64,000 bases of DNA from Berghia stephanieae (lineage: Eukaryota; Mollusca; Gastropoda; Nudibranchia; Aeolidiidae). This document shows positions 45,592-61,028 of the stretch, in pieces. The position numbers and the translations under genes were made by a program. Under the pieces are notes generated by a model. It did not search any database. It had not been told where the DNA came from and saw nothing but the letters and a program-made list of their open reading frames with translations. The stretch's first letter is position 1. The number at the start of each line of letters is the position of its first letter. Where the stretch lies: positions 56,952,634 through 57,016,633 of the forward strand of contig CM067446.1 of the NCBI GenBank assembly GCA_034508935.3. Direction: 5' to 3'.

Positions 45592-46724
45592 CAGGCCTGT
45601 AAATCTTCCGTCTATTGTCGGATTTCTGACAGTACGATTTTGCTCTATAAGTACTAATATTTAAAAAAAAAATTAATAGTAAAAATTAAATTCGTAACGT
45701 CAAAGAACAGAACCGATAAAAAATAACATAAAAGACTTTTATTTCGTTCCAGGAAAAAATCAGATTTTATTCCGTTTCAAATGCCGACTTTAAAAAAACA
45801 AACAAAAAAAACTTTTTATTTGTCGCATCAAAGAGATAACAAAACGTCTATCAGTTAGCTGTAATATTATCATGCCACCAACACACTCCTCTAGACGTGG
45901 ATGTATTCACTGCCTGACTACTGTGCCACAGCCAGCGAGAGAGGGGCGCGAAGCACAGATTATCTATGTTGCGAAGTTCGCGCGAGTCGTCGAACACACA
46001 CCTAGTCAGTAAATAACGCACGCACAGAAGTGTGTCGAACCGGACCGGAAGGTTTCTCTCTATTTTGCTACCGATACACATGCATTTCTCCGGTTCTCAT
46101 ATCTTTTTCTCTATATTTTATTGGTTCAGTCCGGATGTGAGACGGAAAAAAAATAATGCGAAATAATTATTTTCCTTCGAAATATATATTCTTCTTCGAA
46201 AGCTCTCACACAACAGCACCACCTTCTTCCCTTCTTCTTCTTCTTCTTCTTCTTCTTCTTCTTCTTCTTCTTCTTCTTTTTCTCTTCTTCTTCTTCTTCT
46301 TCTTCTTCTTCTTCTTCTTCTTCTTTCTTCTTCTTCTTCTTCTTCTCTTTATAAGAATTAATCCAAATAAACGAAAGAATCAGCGTAAACATTTAACACA
46401 AACAAACAGGAGCGAAGATACGCAGCTTCCCGTCTCAAGCACGAGATACACATCCTTCAAAAGGGTAGGAATTGTTCTCTTCCTTTTCATTTTACAACTC
46501 GAACTCAGACCAGGGCCCTCAAATAATTGGGATTTTTTTTTGGTACCATAAAAATAAAATAAGGAGCTCATTATAAATAAGTTGGGGAAAGTGACATGAT
46601 TTGACTAGTCAATTGACATGTCATATCGGTGTTGTGTAATTAATCCATATTTTTGTCCTGTTGTGTCTATTTTAGCGTATTCAAAAAGTTCCGACAATTT
46701 TTTCACCAACCATTTACAGGCCTG
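45592..46724 (+). mobile_element. CAGGCCTG inverted-repeat element, copy B
   Basis: Begins CAGGCCTGTAAATCTTCC and ends ACCATTTACAGGCCTG (13-bp inverted repeats, ATTTACAGGCCTG). ATAAAT is repeated directly at 45586-45591 and 46725-46730. The host LINE reads RRLYSI-N-VDKAI if the insert and one ATAAAT are removed, which proves a 6-bp duplication. 1133 bp, non-coding, with an internal (CTT)n tract at 46231-46343. Collinear with copy A. Confidence 0.93.
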
Positions 46725-47522
46725 ATAAATGTTGACAAAGCAATTTTATCTTTGTTTTATAAATCTTGCATTTTAAGTCTTTTTTTTTGTTTCTGTGTAT
46801 TTGCTTGGGGTGGAAATTGTAAAAATTCGGAAGAAAAAAAAATGAATAGAATAATAAAGGAAGCTAATCGAACTTTAAGGAAATCATGGATGGGACAATT
46901 TTGAAGATTTTCACAAAGATATTGCTGATGTTAAGATTAACAAAATTCAAAGAGACGAGTCCCACCCTCTGTACAACAAAATCAAAATAAGCCACAGGAG
47001 TAACAGACTAATAAACATGAAAACCAAAAGACAAAGATATTTTAATTCATTTTTACCATCGGCAATATGAAACTTTAGGATGATTTTTATTACATGAAAT
47101 TTGAAAGATACTATATTCGCTCTAAAATCTATTTATTTATGCATATGTACATGGTGCTATATGTACATTATTTATTATTTATAAATACATTCAAATACCA
47201 TGCTTTGTTTTTACTTTTTATCAACCTGTGCTGGCTATGTGCAATCCTTACCAATCTATTTTCAAAATTCTATTTACATTACAAATCCATTATTACAACT
47301 CTATTCTACTTTCATGTCCAATTTTTATAGGATTGCTTGTAACTGCTGTATATTTTATGAATATTTTATTATATTTGATGTTTATTTTGTTTTTCATTAG
47401 CTTCGTATTTTCATCAATTAGTTCATGACAGTGTATAAATCTGTGCTAATATAACGATGAATGATTATGTAACAGTATGATAATTTCCATTCAGGATCAA
47501 TAAAGTATATCTTATCTTATCT
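46725..47522 (+). mobile_element. CR1/Rex-like LINE, part 2 and 3' end
   Basis: Resumes with INVDKAILSLFYKSCILSLF and VFAWGGNC, then degenerate coding to about 47070, and ends with GATCAATAAAGTATATCTTA and a TATCT-type tail near 47522. Confidence 0.75.
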
Positions 47523-47828
47523 CATAAAGTGACTAGAAAATATCAATTTCAGTCTTCAGAAGAATACAAGCTAGTCTTGAATCTTATCTTATAAAAGTGC
47601 ACATTTTAAATAGGGGAAATGATGTTTTAGTTAAAATAGGGAAAGTTCGTGAATAAGTAATGTCAAAGATCTAAAAGGATGTATTATTTGTTTTTTCACT
47701 TGATGGTTTGTTTTGCTGTATGATCGATTAAATAGAGAATGATTTGTCAACAGTCAAAATTTTCTTTGAGTATGCGTTAATTCTCTCTTTTTTTTAATTT
47801 TTAATTTTTTATATTTACAAATCCCCAG

Positions 47829-48314
47829 ATTGTGAATAACATGTTGACCAAGCATTGCAAGCTTTGTGATATTTGTGTACAAGGAATGGATCACCACTGC
47901 CTCTTCCTACTCAAATGTGTTGCCAAGAACAATCATGCTCTTTTCATTAGACTCATAATGGTTTGCTTTGTCAACATGTGCTTATACTGTCTCGGTTTTT
48001 TTATCTACACTTACACACAATATGGACAATTGGCTTTTAGTGAGATTGTGAGTAAATTAATTCACGAGGAAATGTGGCCTTTATCCCTCTTGTTACTGAA
48101 TGGATTATCAGCTTTTTGGAGTGCCAATCTTATCTATTTCCAGTACACTGTTGTTTCTAGGGGGGTCACCAGTTACTTTGGTGAAGAATTTCACAGGGAC
48201 AAGAATATGTCAACAAGACAGCAATTGGACAATTTTGCCGCATTTCTCATGGGCCGCTCTTTACCTCATAAGAATGCATATTCCCCTTTTGTACAACATA
48301 CAGAAGTGTTATGA
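47829..48314 (+). CDS. Ankyrin-DHHC palmitoyltransferase, catalytic last exon
   Basis: This is the catalytic end of a membrane S-palmitoyltransferase that transfers palmitate to protein cysteines via a Cys-acyl intermediate. Acceptor CCCCAG ends at 47828; 161 codons, then TGA at 48312-48314. IVNNMLTKHCKLCDICVQGM continues the zinc-binding CxxC/HC pattern of the exon at 43699. DHHC is at 47889-47900, with the catalytic Cys at 47898-47900. Then LFLLKCVAKNNHALF, where most relatives have PWVxNCVGxxNxxxF. Two membrane spans follow (LIMVCFVNMCLYCLGFFIY; MWPLSLLLLNGLSAFWSANL), then VSRGVTSYF and a ~45-residue cytosolic tail. With the upstream exons this makes the ankyrin plus six-span layout of yeast Akr1 and animal HIP14 (ZDHHC17/13). 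The replacement of PWV and other differences make one-to-one orthology with HIP14 uncertain. Confidence 0.93.
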   Translation: MVNNMLTKHCKLCDICVQGMDHHCLFLLKCVAKNNHALFIRLIMVCFVNMCLYCLGFFIYTYTQYGQLAFSEIVSKLIHEEMWPLSLLLLNGLSAFWSANLIYFQYTVVSRGVTSYFGEEFHRDKNMSTRQQLDNFAAFLMGRSLPHKNAYSPFVQHTEVL

Positions 48315-49246
48315 AATGTGATAATAGGCTTGATTTTTAAAAAGAAATGAATGTTTTGGTGAGATAGAAATGTGAGACAGCCTTGTGTGTTTTTTAAAAT
48401 GGGTGAATTATATAGTTATGTTGATCTGATTGAAATGTGATGCAGTCTGGTGTTTTTGTTTTTTTAAGAGATGAAGTATTTAGTCATGTTGGTCTTATCA
48501 ATGGGGCCCCAAAAGCTCAGTAGTAGCGCTCTCACCTTACAAGCAAATGGACAGGGTGCTTTCTTTTTTTTTAGGGTTTTTGTGAACCTTCTGTCCACCA
48601 GAAGTTGCTGAGCTTGGTAGATGTGGTTGAAAGTAATATCAAAAGGGTAGCAAACAATTGTTGACATCCGCCTATTACACAGAAAACTAGATAAGCTCCA
48701 ATTCCATCGGCTTTTTGGCTCTGGAGGACTTAGAAATGTGAATGTGTGACCTAGTAATTTATAAAGCTGTTTGAATGATTTAAGCTGTGTTGGATCAGAG
48801 GGAAAAGCGAGGGGAATGATAATTATTAGTGGTGTGAATGATTTACAACTGTGTGGGTTGAATAGGAATGTGGCACTACTGTTAAAGAGCTGAATAACAT
48901 ACAGCTTCAATGATTAGAGTTAGATGGAAAAGTGAACATTATTTCGAATTTTAAACAGGTGAATACTTGACAGTTTTGTTGGTTGAACCAAAATTTGAAG
49001 ACATTTATTTATTTTGTTTTAATGTATGGGTCTTTAACATGGATACTATTTTGCTTTTAAAAAAATGAATTACAGAAAATCCCAATAAATCACAGATGGG
49101 ATAATTGCTTACTTAAATTTTACGCTACTCAGTCACTTAAAAATATATTATTTTCTCATTTTATTCAAGGTTAACAATTCTTAATAGATATCTTTCAACT
49201 CAACCCCCTCCTTCCATTCCTATTCCCCAAAAAATTCCCTTTGCTG
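48315..49246 (+). other. 3' UTR and flank of the palmitoyltransferase
   Basis: Non-coding. A tRNA D-arm-like AAGCTCAGTAGTAGCGCTC near 48510 may be a SINE scrap. AATAAA near 49083 is a candidate poly(A) signal. Confidence 0.5.
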
Positions 49247-49685
49247 CTGAGCTGCCAACTATATTCCCAAGAAACATATTGTTATGCTTTTTCGCGCCTC
49301 TAATGATTGCATGCATTTTCTCCTAAACTTTATGATTTTTAAAATCAGAATCAATTCTCATTTTTTTTTTTTCATATTGTAAGAATGTTTTTGTACATTC
49401 CACTTGATTTGACATCTAAACTCCTAACAGTTGTTATAATTCATTGGTAATTTGTTTGCTATCAATTTCCTTACCTTTAGATATATAAAATCCAAAGATA
49501 TTAAAAATTAAACATTTGAAATTCTTGTTCCCACAAAAACTTGATTATTTCCAAAATTATCTAATGAGAGAACTGACTGTAGGTTTATATTTTCGGACTG
49601 AACACTTTTCCTCAAATTTTATTATTTTAGACAAGCAATCGTACACTTTCGTGTATATATATATAGAGAGAGGTTGGCAGCTCTG
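49247..49685. mobile_element. MITE of the CAGAGCTGCCAACC family, copy 2 (diverged)
   Basis: Left end CTGAGCTGCCAAC and right end GGTTGGCAGCTCTG. Interior words GATTGCATGCATTTTCTCC and CGTACACTTTCGTG resemble the GTACGCATTT segments of copy 1. No clean target duplication. Confidence 0.65.
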
Positions 49686-50505
49686 ATGCTATTACTATTA
49701 CTATCTGGCAGTTATCATTTTATTTTGTTCTCACACAAACATTTAATCCATTACTCGTCTGACTGAGTCACTTGTTGTGCAATACTCTGGTGTTCTTCTT
49801 CTAGATTAACGCCATTTGGTTTTGCCAGGGGCCTGTTTTTATATCTTTTACTGCGAGGCTTACAGATGTGAATGTAATTTTTTAAAAATAAGTCTGTAAG
49901 TTGTCTTTCTATTGTAGATATTTTTTTTATGGTTTTATATTCACATACATTGCTATCATTTGAAAGTATCCCTTAGACAGGGATTTCCTACTTGTGTCTG
50001 AGTAGGAGTTGAAGTTGGTCTCGGTTAGATGGAGAGATAATTTGTGCTTTGAATCTGCTGATGACCCTCTCTTAACGAGTCCCTTTGTCTCATTTTTTTT
50101 TCTTCTGATGCTTGAAAGTGCAGATCTACAATTGTTTGACATATGCCTCTCTGCTGGCACTGAAATGACTCCAAACTGACTCAAGCAGCCTAGCATTTTT
50201 AACATTCATCATACTACCTTTTATACTGAGAAACGGCTGCAACAACACATGACCCAAATTTTAGTCTTTGTTTTCAGAATTGAAATTATTGGGGTTTTTT
50301 TGGTTTTTTTTTATTAATATAAATTTTTAAAATATTAAAATTTTGTTGTCATTATTATTAATTTTTGCAAGTGCCCCCAGAAGTCAACTTTGAAGCCTCA
50401 AGGAATTTTACATTTAAACACGTATTGATTTATAAACACGAACCAATGTATGGTCATTAACTGGTGTGACTAATACTACTAATACATATTTTCTCATATA
50501 AAAAT
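49686..50505. other. No feature recognised
   Basis: AT-rich intergenic DNA with T-runs. Confidence 0.45.
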
Positions 50506-50519
50506 TATTATTATTATTA

Positions 50520-50565
<46 letters not shown>

Positions 50566-50589
50566 TATTATTATTATTGTTTATTATTA

Positions 50590-50654
<65 letters not shown>

Positions 50655-50679
50655 TATTATTATTATTGTTATTATTATT

Positions 50680-50734
<55 letters not shown>

Positions 50735-50760
50735 TTTATTTTTTATTTATTTATTTATTT
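50506..50760. repeat. (ATT)n microsatellite
   Basis: About 250 bases of ATT with phase shifts. The same motif occurs at 51641-51787, 51812-51848 and 52590-52716. Confidence 0.95.
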
Positions 50761-51640
50761 TAAAAAATTTATTTTAAAAAAAATATTATTATCATCATTA
50801 TTATTATTGTCATGATGGGTGGGGAGGTCACTTGCCATGTCTTCTCTTCCCCCTTTATCAAATTTCCTTTTTGATTGGTCTCTGTCATTGTCAGGGTTAA
50901 AAATTGGCTGGAAATTTCTTGTACTGTGGTTGGAAGCCATTAAATTCAGGAGATCGTCAGAAAGGTATTGGTTAATCGAAGAAGAAAAAATGGCATTTAA
51001 GTTAAAATACCATTTACATAATACCATTACTACATCTAAATTGTAGCTGGATATTTATTATGAAAAAGATAAGGAGACTGCTGCTTCATCTGAACTACAA
51101 TTTGACAATGCTCTTTATGGACTGTTGTATCATAAAGACTGCATTGCTACACATCAAGATGAGTTTTCATTAAAATGGATTGGGGGATGGGAGGGTCTCT
51201 TTTTGCAGGCCTTTTTTTGTTTGGAGGATTCTGATTTTGGGAAAAAATCCTCCCCGACTTCCAACCCTGGTCTTCGTCTTGGAATGAGATTAATTGGATC
51301 TATTGTGGCCCTGGCTAGTGTCCATGGCTGAGAGGAAAACAGTCAAATGTGACAGTTTTTATTTTGATAGTATAGTAGTTTGTATACTTTTGAGTGTATT
51401 ACTCTCAGTAGGATTCTGTGCTTATGTCTGGGTTGGACTTTAACTTGATTTTAAACTAAGTACACTGATAGTTTGGTCTTGGAATCCACTCCTTTTCCCA
51501 TCTGAACCAAACTTCTTTGTCTTTTTTTTTTTTCTTCTCGTTGGTGCTTTAATCGTAAATCGAGAATTAAAAAAATTTTTTTACCATCCCATTTTTGTCC
51601 TGAAGTGACCTGTAATACTGTGAAAACAAAAGATCAGACA
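50761..51640. other. No gene recognised
   Basis: Short ORFs without signatures between two ATT arrays. Confidence 0.4.
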
Positions 51641-51690
<50 letters not shown>

Positions 51691-51708
51691 TATTATTATT
51701 ATTATTAC

Positions 51709-51787
<79 letters not shown>

Positions 51788-51848
51788 TCCATTTTTGGAT
51801 GAATAAAGTATATTATTATTATTATTATTATTATTGTTATTATTATTT
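51641..51848. repeat. (ATT)n microsatellite pair
   Basis: Two ATT arrays separated by a short TTTCCATTTTTGGATGAATA segment. They abut the left end of the Tigger-like copy 2. Confidence 0.95.
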
Positions 51849-52536
51849 CAGTCCACTCTGGATAATCGCAACACCTTGGGATTAGCGGAAATGTTGCGAT
51901 TAACCGAAGTTGCAATTAACCAAAGTTGATTGTCCTATTTACCATTGCAACATTTTACACATAATATATAGTAAACCCAAACCAGTTTTTCTAAACATAT
52001 GTGTAAACACCACAGACTGAGCAATTTTATTGAGACAAAAACCATATGACAGCCCTGTATAGATTTTGACAAGCAAAAGCTGCCTCAACATGTGTAAGAG
52101 TCGGAGAGAGACAGTAAGCTCTCACCCAACCCATTGGTCAAAATGCACAGTAATCAATCCCAAAATAAAGGATATCGCTCAGTCTCTCCTAACAACTGTC
52201 ATTGTCTTCCTGTTTTCTAGACTATGCCCAGCCCCCTCGCCTCCTATCTTATAGTCACAGATGATCGCACAAACCCATACTGCAAAGCCTGTCCTCTTTT
52301 GTCTCTAATAGAATAGAGTGGTGACACACTACTGTAGCATTAAACACTGCCCACTCTCGATTCATCAACCTGTCATGATTTCACCCATGATGAAATTCAA
52401 TCATGAGATTTTGTTTGATTATTTTTCTTGAATTTACTACTTTTCGAGATCGAAAGTTTGTTGCGATTAGCCAGTGACTTTGATAAAGAATTATTTCCAT
52501 TTCTCGGGAAATGTTGCAATTATCCGGAATGTACTG
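51849..52536 (-). mobile_element. pogo/Tigger-like MITE, copy 2 (inverted relative to copy 1)
   Basis: Left end CAGTCCACTCTGGATAATCG and right end AATTATCCGGAATGTACTG are inverted repeats. TA follows the right end; the left flank is an ATT array reading TT. The interior aligns with the reverse of 10335-11080: GACAACTGTCATTGTCTTCC-like words, AAGGATATCGCTCAGTCTC, AGTGGTGACACACTACTGTA. Confidence 0.85.
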
Positions 52537-52544
52537 TATTATAA

Positions 52545-52716
<172 letters not shown>

Positions 52717-53180
52717 CAAAATATTTTGTATCCTATAGCCTTGTTTACTATGGCTCAGTGGGTGTGATTAGACCACCCCACAACCTATAATTACTTTAAA
52801 GCTTTAGATTAGGTATTCAAGTCATGTGATTTTATTGCGTCTAATCATTTGTACAAAGATAGTGATTCATAATAAATTCTTGTGCAAGTAAGTCACTAGT
52901 GTGTTTGTTTTGTTTTTTTTATCAGTTTTATTCGACTTTCTTGCTCGTCATTATCTCACTACAAATGCCTTTTTGTTTTCATGTAATTGAATAATGGTTG
53001 GGTGAAGATATATGCCCTTTATTTCTGGAATGAGGCTATCTACTTTGTGAGAGATCATATTCTCTTTTTCTTATAAATTATTTATTATTCATATAAATGT
53101 TATTTCACCAATTCAGTATCCCTCTCGGCATGTATCTGTGCCTCTTCCTCAGCAGAACTTAGAGCTATAGTCATTTCAAA
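52717..53180. other. No feature recognised
   Basis: AT-rich unique-looking DNA. Confidence 0.4.
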
Positions 53181-53284
53181 CTACACTCCAGCATGGTTTC
53201 CATTCGAATATTCTTATTTATGATTACATTCCTTTCTTGAACTAATTTTTACCTCAAACACGGTTTCCTCAAACTGATTTTGAA

Positions 53285-53578
53285 AACACCCCGCTGTTGA
53301 GTGAAGGCTGGTGAACGCGCCTTTCAGCATTCTGGTCCAAGGTTGTGGAATTTACTACCACTGAGATACGTTCTTCGTCTTCACTAGAGGAATTCAACCG
53401 TCGATTGAAGACATTCTTATTCCGACAGGCTTTCTTTTGATTATGTGTATAATTAGCGTTGTTCGTGTACTGTGTTAGGGTTTAATGATTAAGTTAATCT
53501 ATGTTATGCGCCCAGAGCCCTCCTGATGAAGGGATGTTTGGCGCACTATAAATCTATACCATTATTATTATTATTATT
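53285..53578 (+). mobile_element. L2/CR1-like LINE 3' end
   Basis: AFQHSGPRLWNLLPLRYVLR, then a frame with FLFRQAF-like text, a 3' UTR with GCGCCCAGAGCCCTCCTGAT and GGCGCACTATAAATC, and an ATT tail. This is the end of the polyprotein with a typical tail. Confidence 0.7.
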
Positions 53579-53985
53579 ATTTCACCCAGCCAACATTTTT
53601 TAAAAATAAAAAAATAAATTATAAAGTTTTTTTTTGTGTTTTCTTTTTTTTTTCATGCATCTGGTGATTTCGACCACTGATGATTTACTCTTACATTGAC
53701 AATTACGAATGAGTGTCTCGTATGTGTAGGTCTATGTATACAGCATGATACACATGCTGACACTCACACACTCCATTGCCGGTTTGCTTAACCAACACCT
53801 CTCTGCTTATTCTTATCATTTCGCCATTCTATCTAATTTTAATGCCACGAACAATGATTTGCTAATGGTTGACGGCGAGACCAAATGAATGCTCCCACAC
53901 ACACACACACTGCAACCCCTTTTAAAATGACATTACATATCATTAAAGTAAATAAATAATAAAGATCCATTTATTCATCATCAAG

Positions 53986-54180
53986 CCAAAATGTCCTTAG
54001 GTCCTATTTGAAGCGAAGACTGAAATAACACAGGTGTCAGCCGCAGCGCAATGCTGCAAATTGAGCTAGGGAGATGTTTACTGAAGGTCACATAGCATGG
54101 TGGATATTCGAATTATGTATCTTTCGGATGCGAAGCAAAGGCCATACCGCTGAGCCACACTGCCATCTCCCTGCCCCTCC
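53986..54180 (-). mobile_element. tRNA-derived SINE family 1, copy 3
   Basis: The minus strand reads AGTGTGGCTCAGCGGTATGG (A box), CATAATTCGAATATCC (B box), GACCTTCAGTAAACATCTCC, GCGCTGCGGCTGACACC and TTTCAGTCTTCGCTTC. It is the best-preserved tRNA head of the three copies. Confidence 0.8.
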
Positions 54181-54368
54181 CATAAGTCATCACGGCAAGG
54201 CACAATTATCTCGAACTACAGTTTCCTCGAACTTTTTTGCATGTCCCGAGGAGTGAGTTCGAGGAAACCATGCTGGAGTGTAGACGCTTGAATATTATTC
54301 CTTTAGAATACATTTCTGTTCCTTATTTGAATTAATTTCCTTTTGTTTACATATTACATATAAATGTG

Positions 54369-54684
54369 CAGCTATGTGGTCTAGTGGTGTGACACTCCCT
54401 TTCAGATGGGAAGGTCCTGGGTTCGAGCCTCGCGCTCTGCACATAGTTGAGTCCTTGGAAAAGGCTCTTTACTCACATTCTCTCACCCTACTCAGGTGTA
54501 AAATGAGTACCTGGCCGTTAACAGCGTTGTCTTTGTCCGATAAATTGTAATATCGCCTAACAGGCGTCATGTCCCGTCCAACATGTTAAATGTTGCTGTT
54601 GACCAGGGACCCCTTGTAAAGCGCTTTGAGTACATTTAGTGGATATTGCGCTATATAAAGCTCAATTATTATAATTATTATTTC
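54369..54684 (+). mobile_element. tRNA-derived SINE family 2, copy 1
   Basis: A box TGTGGTCTAGTGGTGTGAC, B box GGGTTCGAGCCTCG, then body words TAGTTGAGTCCTTGGAAAAG, TCACATTCTCTCACC, TAAAATGAGTACCTGGC and TTAACAGCGTTGTC. The 3' end is AGCGCTTTGAGTACATTTAG, TGCGCTATATAAAGC and an ATTATT tail. Apparently full length. Confidence 0.88.
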
Positions 54685-55074
54685 TTGTGTACAGGGTAGT
54701 GCAGAACTATATTCAATGACTTTCTCTCATCTACCTATTTTTACTACTTTCTGGCTGAAATGACTTTAAAATCTCGCCTCAAAACAAAAATAAATAATGT
54801 GCACATTTGTATTTGTATTAACATACTTAGTGTGTTTTTCAATGTTATAAGTAGGCCTATTCCCCATATAGAGACAAATATCCATTTCATACAGTATAAG
54901 TTAACTTTAAGTATCCTTTTCTACTAGCACTCTTCCAATATTTGTCATGGCATGGCATATAGCTAGGTTTGCATTCACACTTGTGTTGAGATAGATAATT
55001 TGCGTGAATTGTCTTACAGGGCAGTTTTGACATCATTGTCATCCATCTGGTCACTACCATGCCCAACATTTTGG
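54685..55074. other. No feature recognised
   Basis: AT-rich DNA between two SINE copies of the same family. Confidence 0.4.
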
Positions 55075-55380
55075 GACTATGTTGTCTAGTTTGACATTCG
55101 CCTTCAGGCCGTAAGGCCAGGGTTTGAGTCCCACTCAGAGTGATGTGTAGTTGAGTCCTTGGAAAGGGCTCTGAACTCACATTCTCTCACTATACTCATT
55201 TGTAAAATGAGTACTTGGCCCTTAACAGCGTTGTCTCTGTGGAGAAAAAAATTGTAAAATCGCTTAAAAGGCGTTATGTCTCGTCTTAAATGTTAAGTGT
55301 TGCTGTTGGCTTGGGACTATTTTTAAATTGCTTTGAGTACATTTAGTGTATATTGCACTATATAAATGCTCAAATTTTTT
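55075..55380 (+). mobile_element. tRNA-derived SINE family 2, copy 2
   Basis: Collinear with 54369-54684: GTTGTCTAGTTTGACATTCG head, AGGGTTTGAGTCCCAC B box, TAGTTGAGTCCTTGGAAAGG, TAAAATGAGTACTTGGC, TTAACAGCGTTGTC, CTTTGAGTACATTTAGT. More diverged, and it lacks the ATT tail. Confidence 0.85.
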
Positions 55381-56227
55381 GCCGTTTTAACTTTGATCCA
55401 TCATGAGACACCATATGACTGCGCCACTGCTGTCAACAAACAAACCAAGGTCGAACAACTTTATGCCTTTAAAGTCATTCCACATCAGATCAGATTATTA
55501 TATACCAATGTTAAATAAGGTTTAGAAATAGAAGGTGAAACTGCTGAGTATAAATTAGGATTTTAACCATCATTGTATGTTATGAGTCTTTATTATTATT
55601 ACAGTTCAAATGTTGACTTAAACTATGTAGTGACATCCCTCAATTTTGGTCATATAGTTATTGGGTGTTAGTAGTTATTGTGTCTTTATCACCCATGGTA
55701 CTCTTCTTATTATAATATAATATAATGTAATATGTGCATAATATAATAATTAATATAAAAATAGTTATTAATAATATAATATTATAATATAATAATAATA
55801 ATATGTGCCTAACACCTCAATCTGGTATTTTTCGGTGTGAATAATCACCGAAAATCACGTCTAAATTATTATTTAAGAGAGTCTGTTAAACTGCGAAATG
55901 TCCAAATTCATAATTTGGATCATTTGGACTCGGTTCATTGTATTGTTCATCTCAATATAATGAAAATAAACTTGGTGACACATAAAGAGTTGAGATATGT
56001 TGATGTTGAAAATGAAGGGAGCCCAAGTCATTCTAATATGCATCTGACATTGAATGATAGAACTGAGTATGAAGGTAAAGTTGCCTCTAATTAATCATGC
56101 CATATTTATTAAATTGGCATTTCAATTCACATGAAAATAAATGAATTGTGATTTGTTAAATGTGATAAGGATATGTCACTATATTAATTATGATCTTAAT
56201 TTGGTCCCTCAGAGATCCTTAGAAAAG
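55381..56227. other. No recognised gene; one 85-codon ORF
   Basis: AT-rich. A short hairpin TTTTCGGTG..CACCGAAAA spans 55829-55854. The ORF at 55837-56094 is unusually non-repetitive for this region and ends near a GTAAAG donor-like site, but it has no family match by eye. Confidence 0.35.
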
Positions 56228-56276
<49 letters not shown>

Positions 56277-56292
56277 AATAATAATAATAATA
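56228..56292. repeat. (GAT)n/(AAT)n microsatellite
   Basis: GAT array followed by AAT. Confidence 0.95.
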
Positions 56293-59558
<3,266 letters not shown>

Positions 59559-59607
59559 CACTTACCTATCGTCGAATCAGTTTTCTTTCTACACCCATAG
59601 TAGGTAC

Positions 59608-59608
<1 letters not shown>

Positions 59609-59690
<82 letters not shown>
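59609..59690. repeat. (AAT)n microsatellite
   Basis: Pure AAT array followed by GAT triplets. Confidence 0.95.
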
Positions 59691-59691
<1 letters not shown>

Positions 59692-61028
59692 GTGATGATG
59701 ATGAAAATGATTACTAAAATAATAATAACAACAATAATGATGATGATGATAATCACCATGATCACTTTTAAAAATTGAAGAGTCTTTTGATATGTAGTTT
59801 ATAATATTCTTCTTTTAAATCTCATTGATCTTCGACCACAGATCAGTGACAGTCTTTTATAACAACATAATGAATAGTATAAATTATTAGGACAATATTA
59901 CTAAAACAATAATGATGAAAACGTAATAAACCTTCAATATAATTTTTTAAAATGTGTAATCCAGGAAGTTTTGAACTTCTAGCATTCCAATCTCTCTAAG
60001 ATCTCTATTGATTTCTTGGCAAAATTCCGCTTGTTCAATATAATTGACTTCTTCCGGGTTCCATTACTGTATAGTGAAAACAGTAATGTTAGATTAAAAA
60101 TCAAAACTTGCCTGCAGAGGTTTTAGTGCAAAATGATAAACTACATTGCATACGAATTTTCATATGGATGGAGAGCTCCACTACAGTCACTCATTTTCAC
60201 TCATGTGGTATTGTGTTTAGAACAAAGTCTGCTTTTTTATATTTTTAAAAATTAATTTTGTTGTTGTTGTCTGTTTAAAAAAAGTTATTGATTAAATTTT
60301 AAGACTGCGGAGAAAAAATGTCTAGTGAAGAAAAAAAATAAATTCTCTGACTAGAATTTATGATGGGTTAACAATAGTTAATTAGATATAGTACTGATAC
60401 CACTTACTTATCGTTACACAGTCTAACACAGTAGCACCTTCCACTCAAAAGAGTAAACCGAGGATCAACTGCGTAGTAGCATAAATAAACAGCTTATTCA
60501 TTAATAACAATTAATTATCATGGTTATCAATGAAAACTAGAGAAAAGCCAGACAAAACTCTAAAAGTAAGGGTACTTATCTCGAAGACGTTTGGTAGATG
60601 TGTAAATCAATCCAAGAAAACACTGATATCGTCAGGTACTTATACTTTGTATCCTTCAGGGCTGACATCAGTCGCCTAAAATTCCATGGTGGTCGACAAT
60701 CAATTTCTTGGAAACGCCTATCCTCTACTCGTTTCATTTCCCTTGCAAATGTGAATTATTGGCAATGTGCCAGTATGCTATGTGCTTTTTGTCGATGATT
60801 GATTAGTTCGGGAAAACCCGCTCTGAATTATTTTCCCAGAATCATAACTTCATTCTGCGTTATGAGTTGAGTCCGTTGCTATTGATGAAGAAATTATATT
60901 ACTTATGGCTTTGTGTGTTGACTAGAGCAGCCAGATCCTTTTCATTTTGTGATACCAGTCTTTGAAAAGGGTTAATAAAAATAAATTGCACAAGCCGTTT
61001 AAACAAAATGATAAATGGAACACTGATT
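59691..61028. other. No gene recognised
   Basis: AT-rich, no repeat or coding signal that can be named. Confidence 0.4.

Noticed and set aside
60598-60798. 66-codon ORF
   Set aside because: No signature, no splice context, and length expected by chance.
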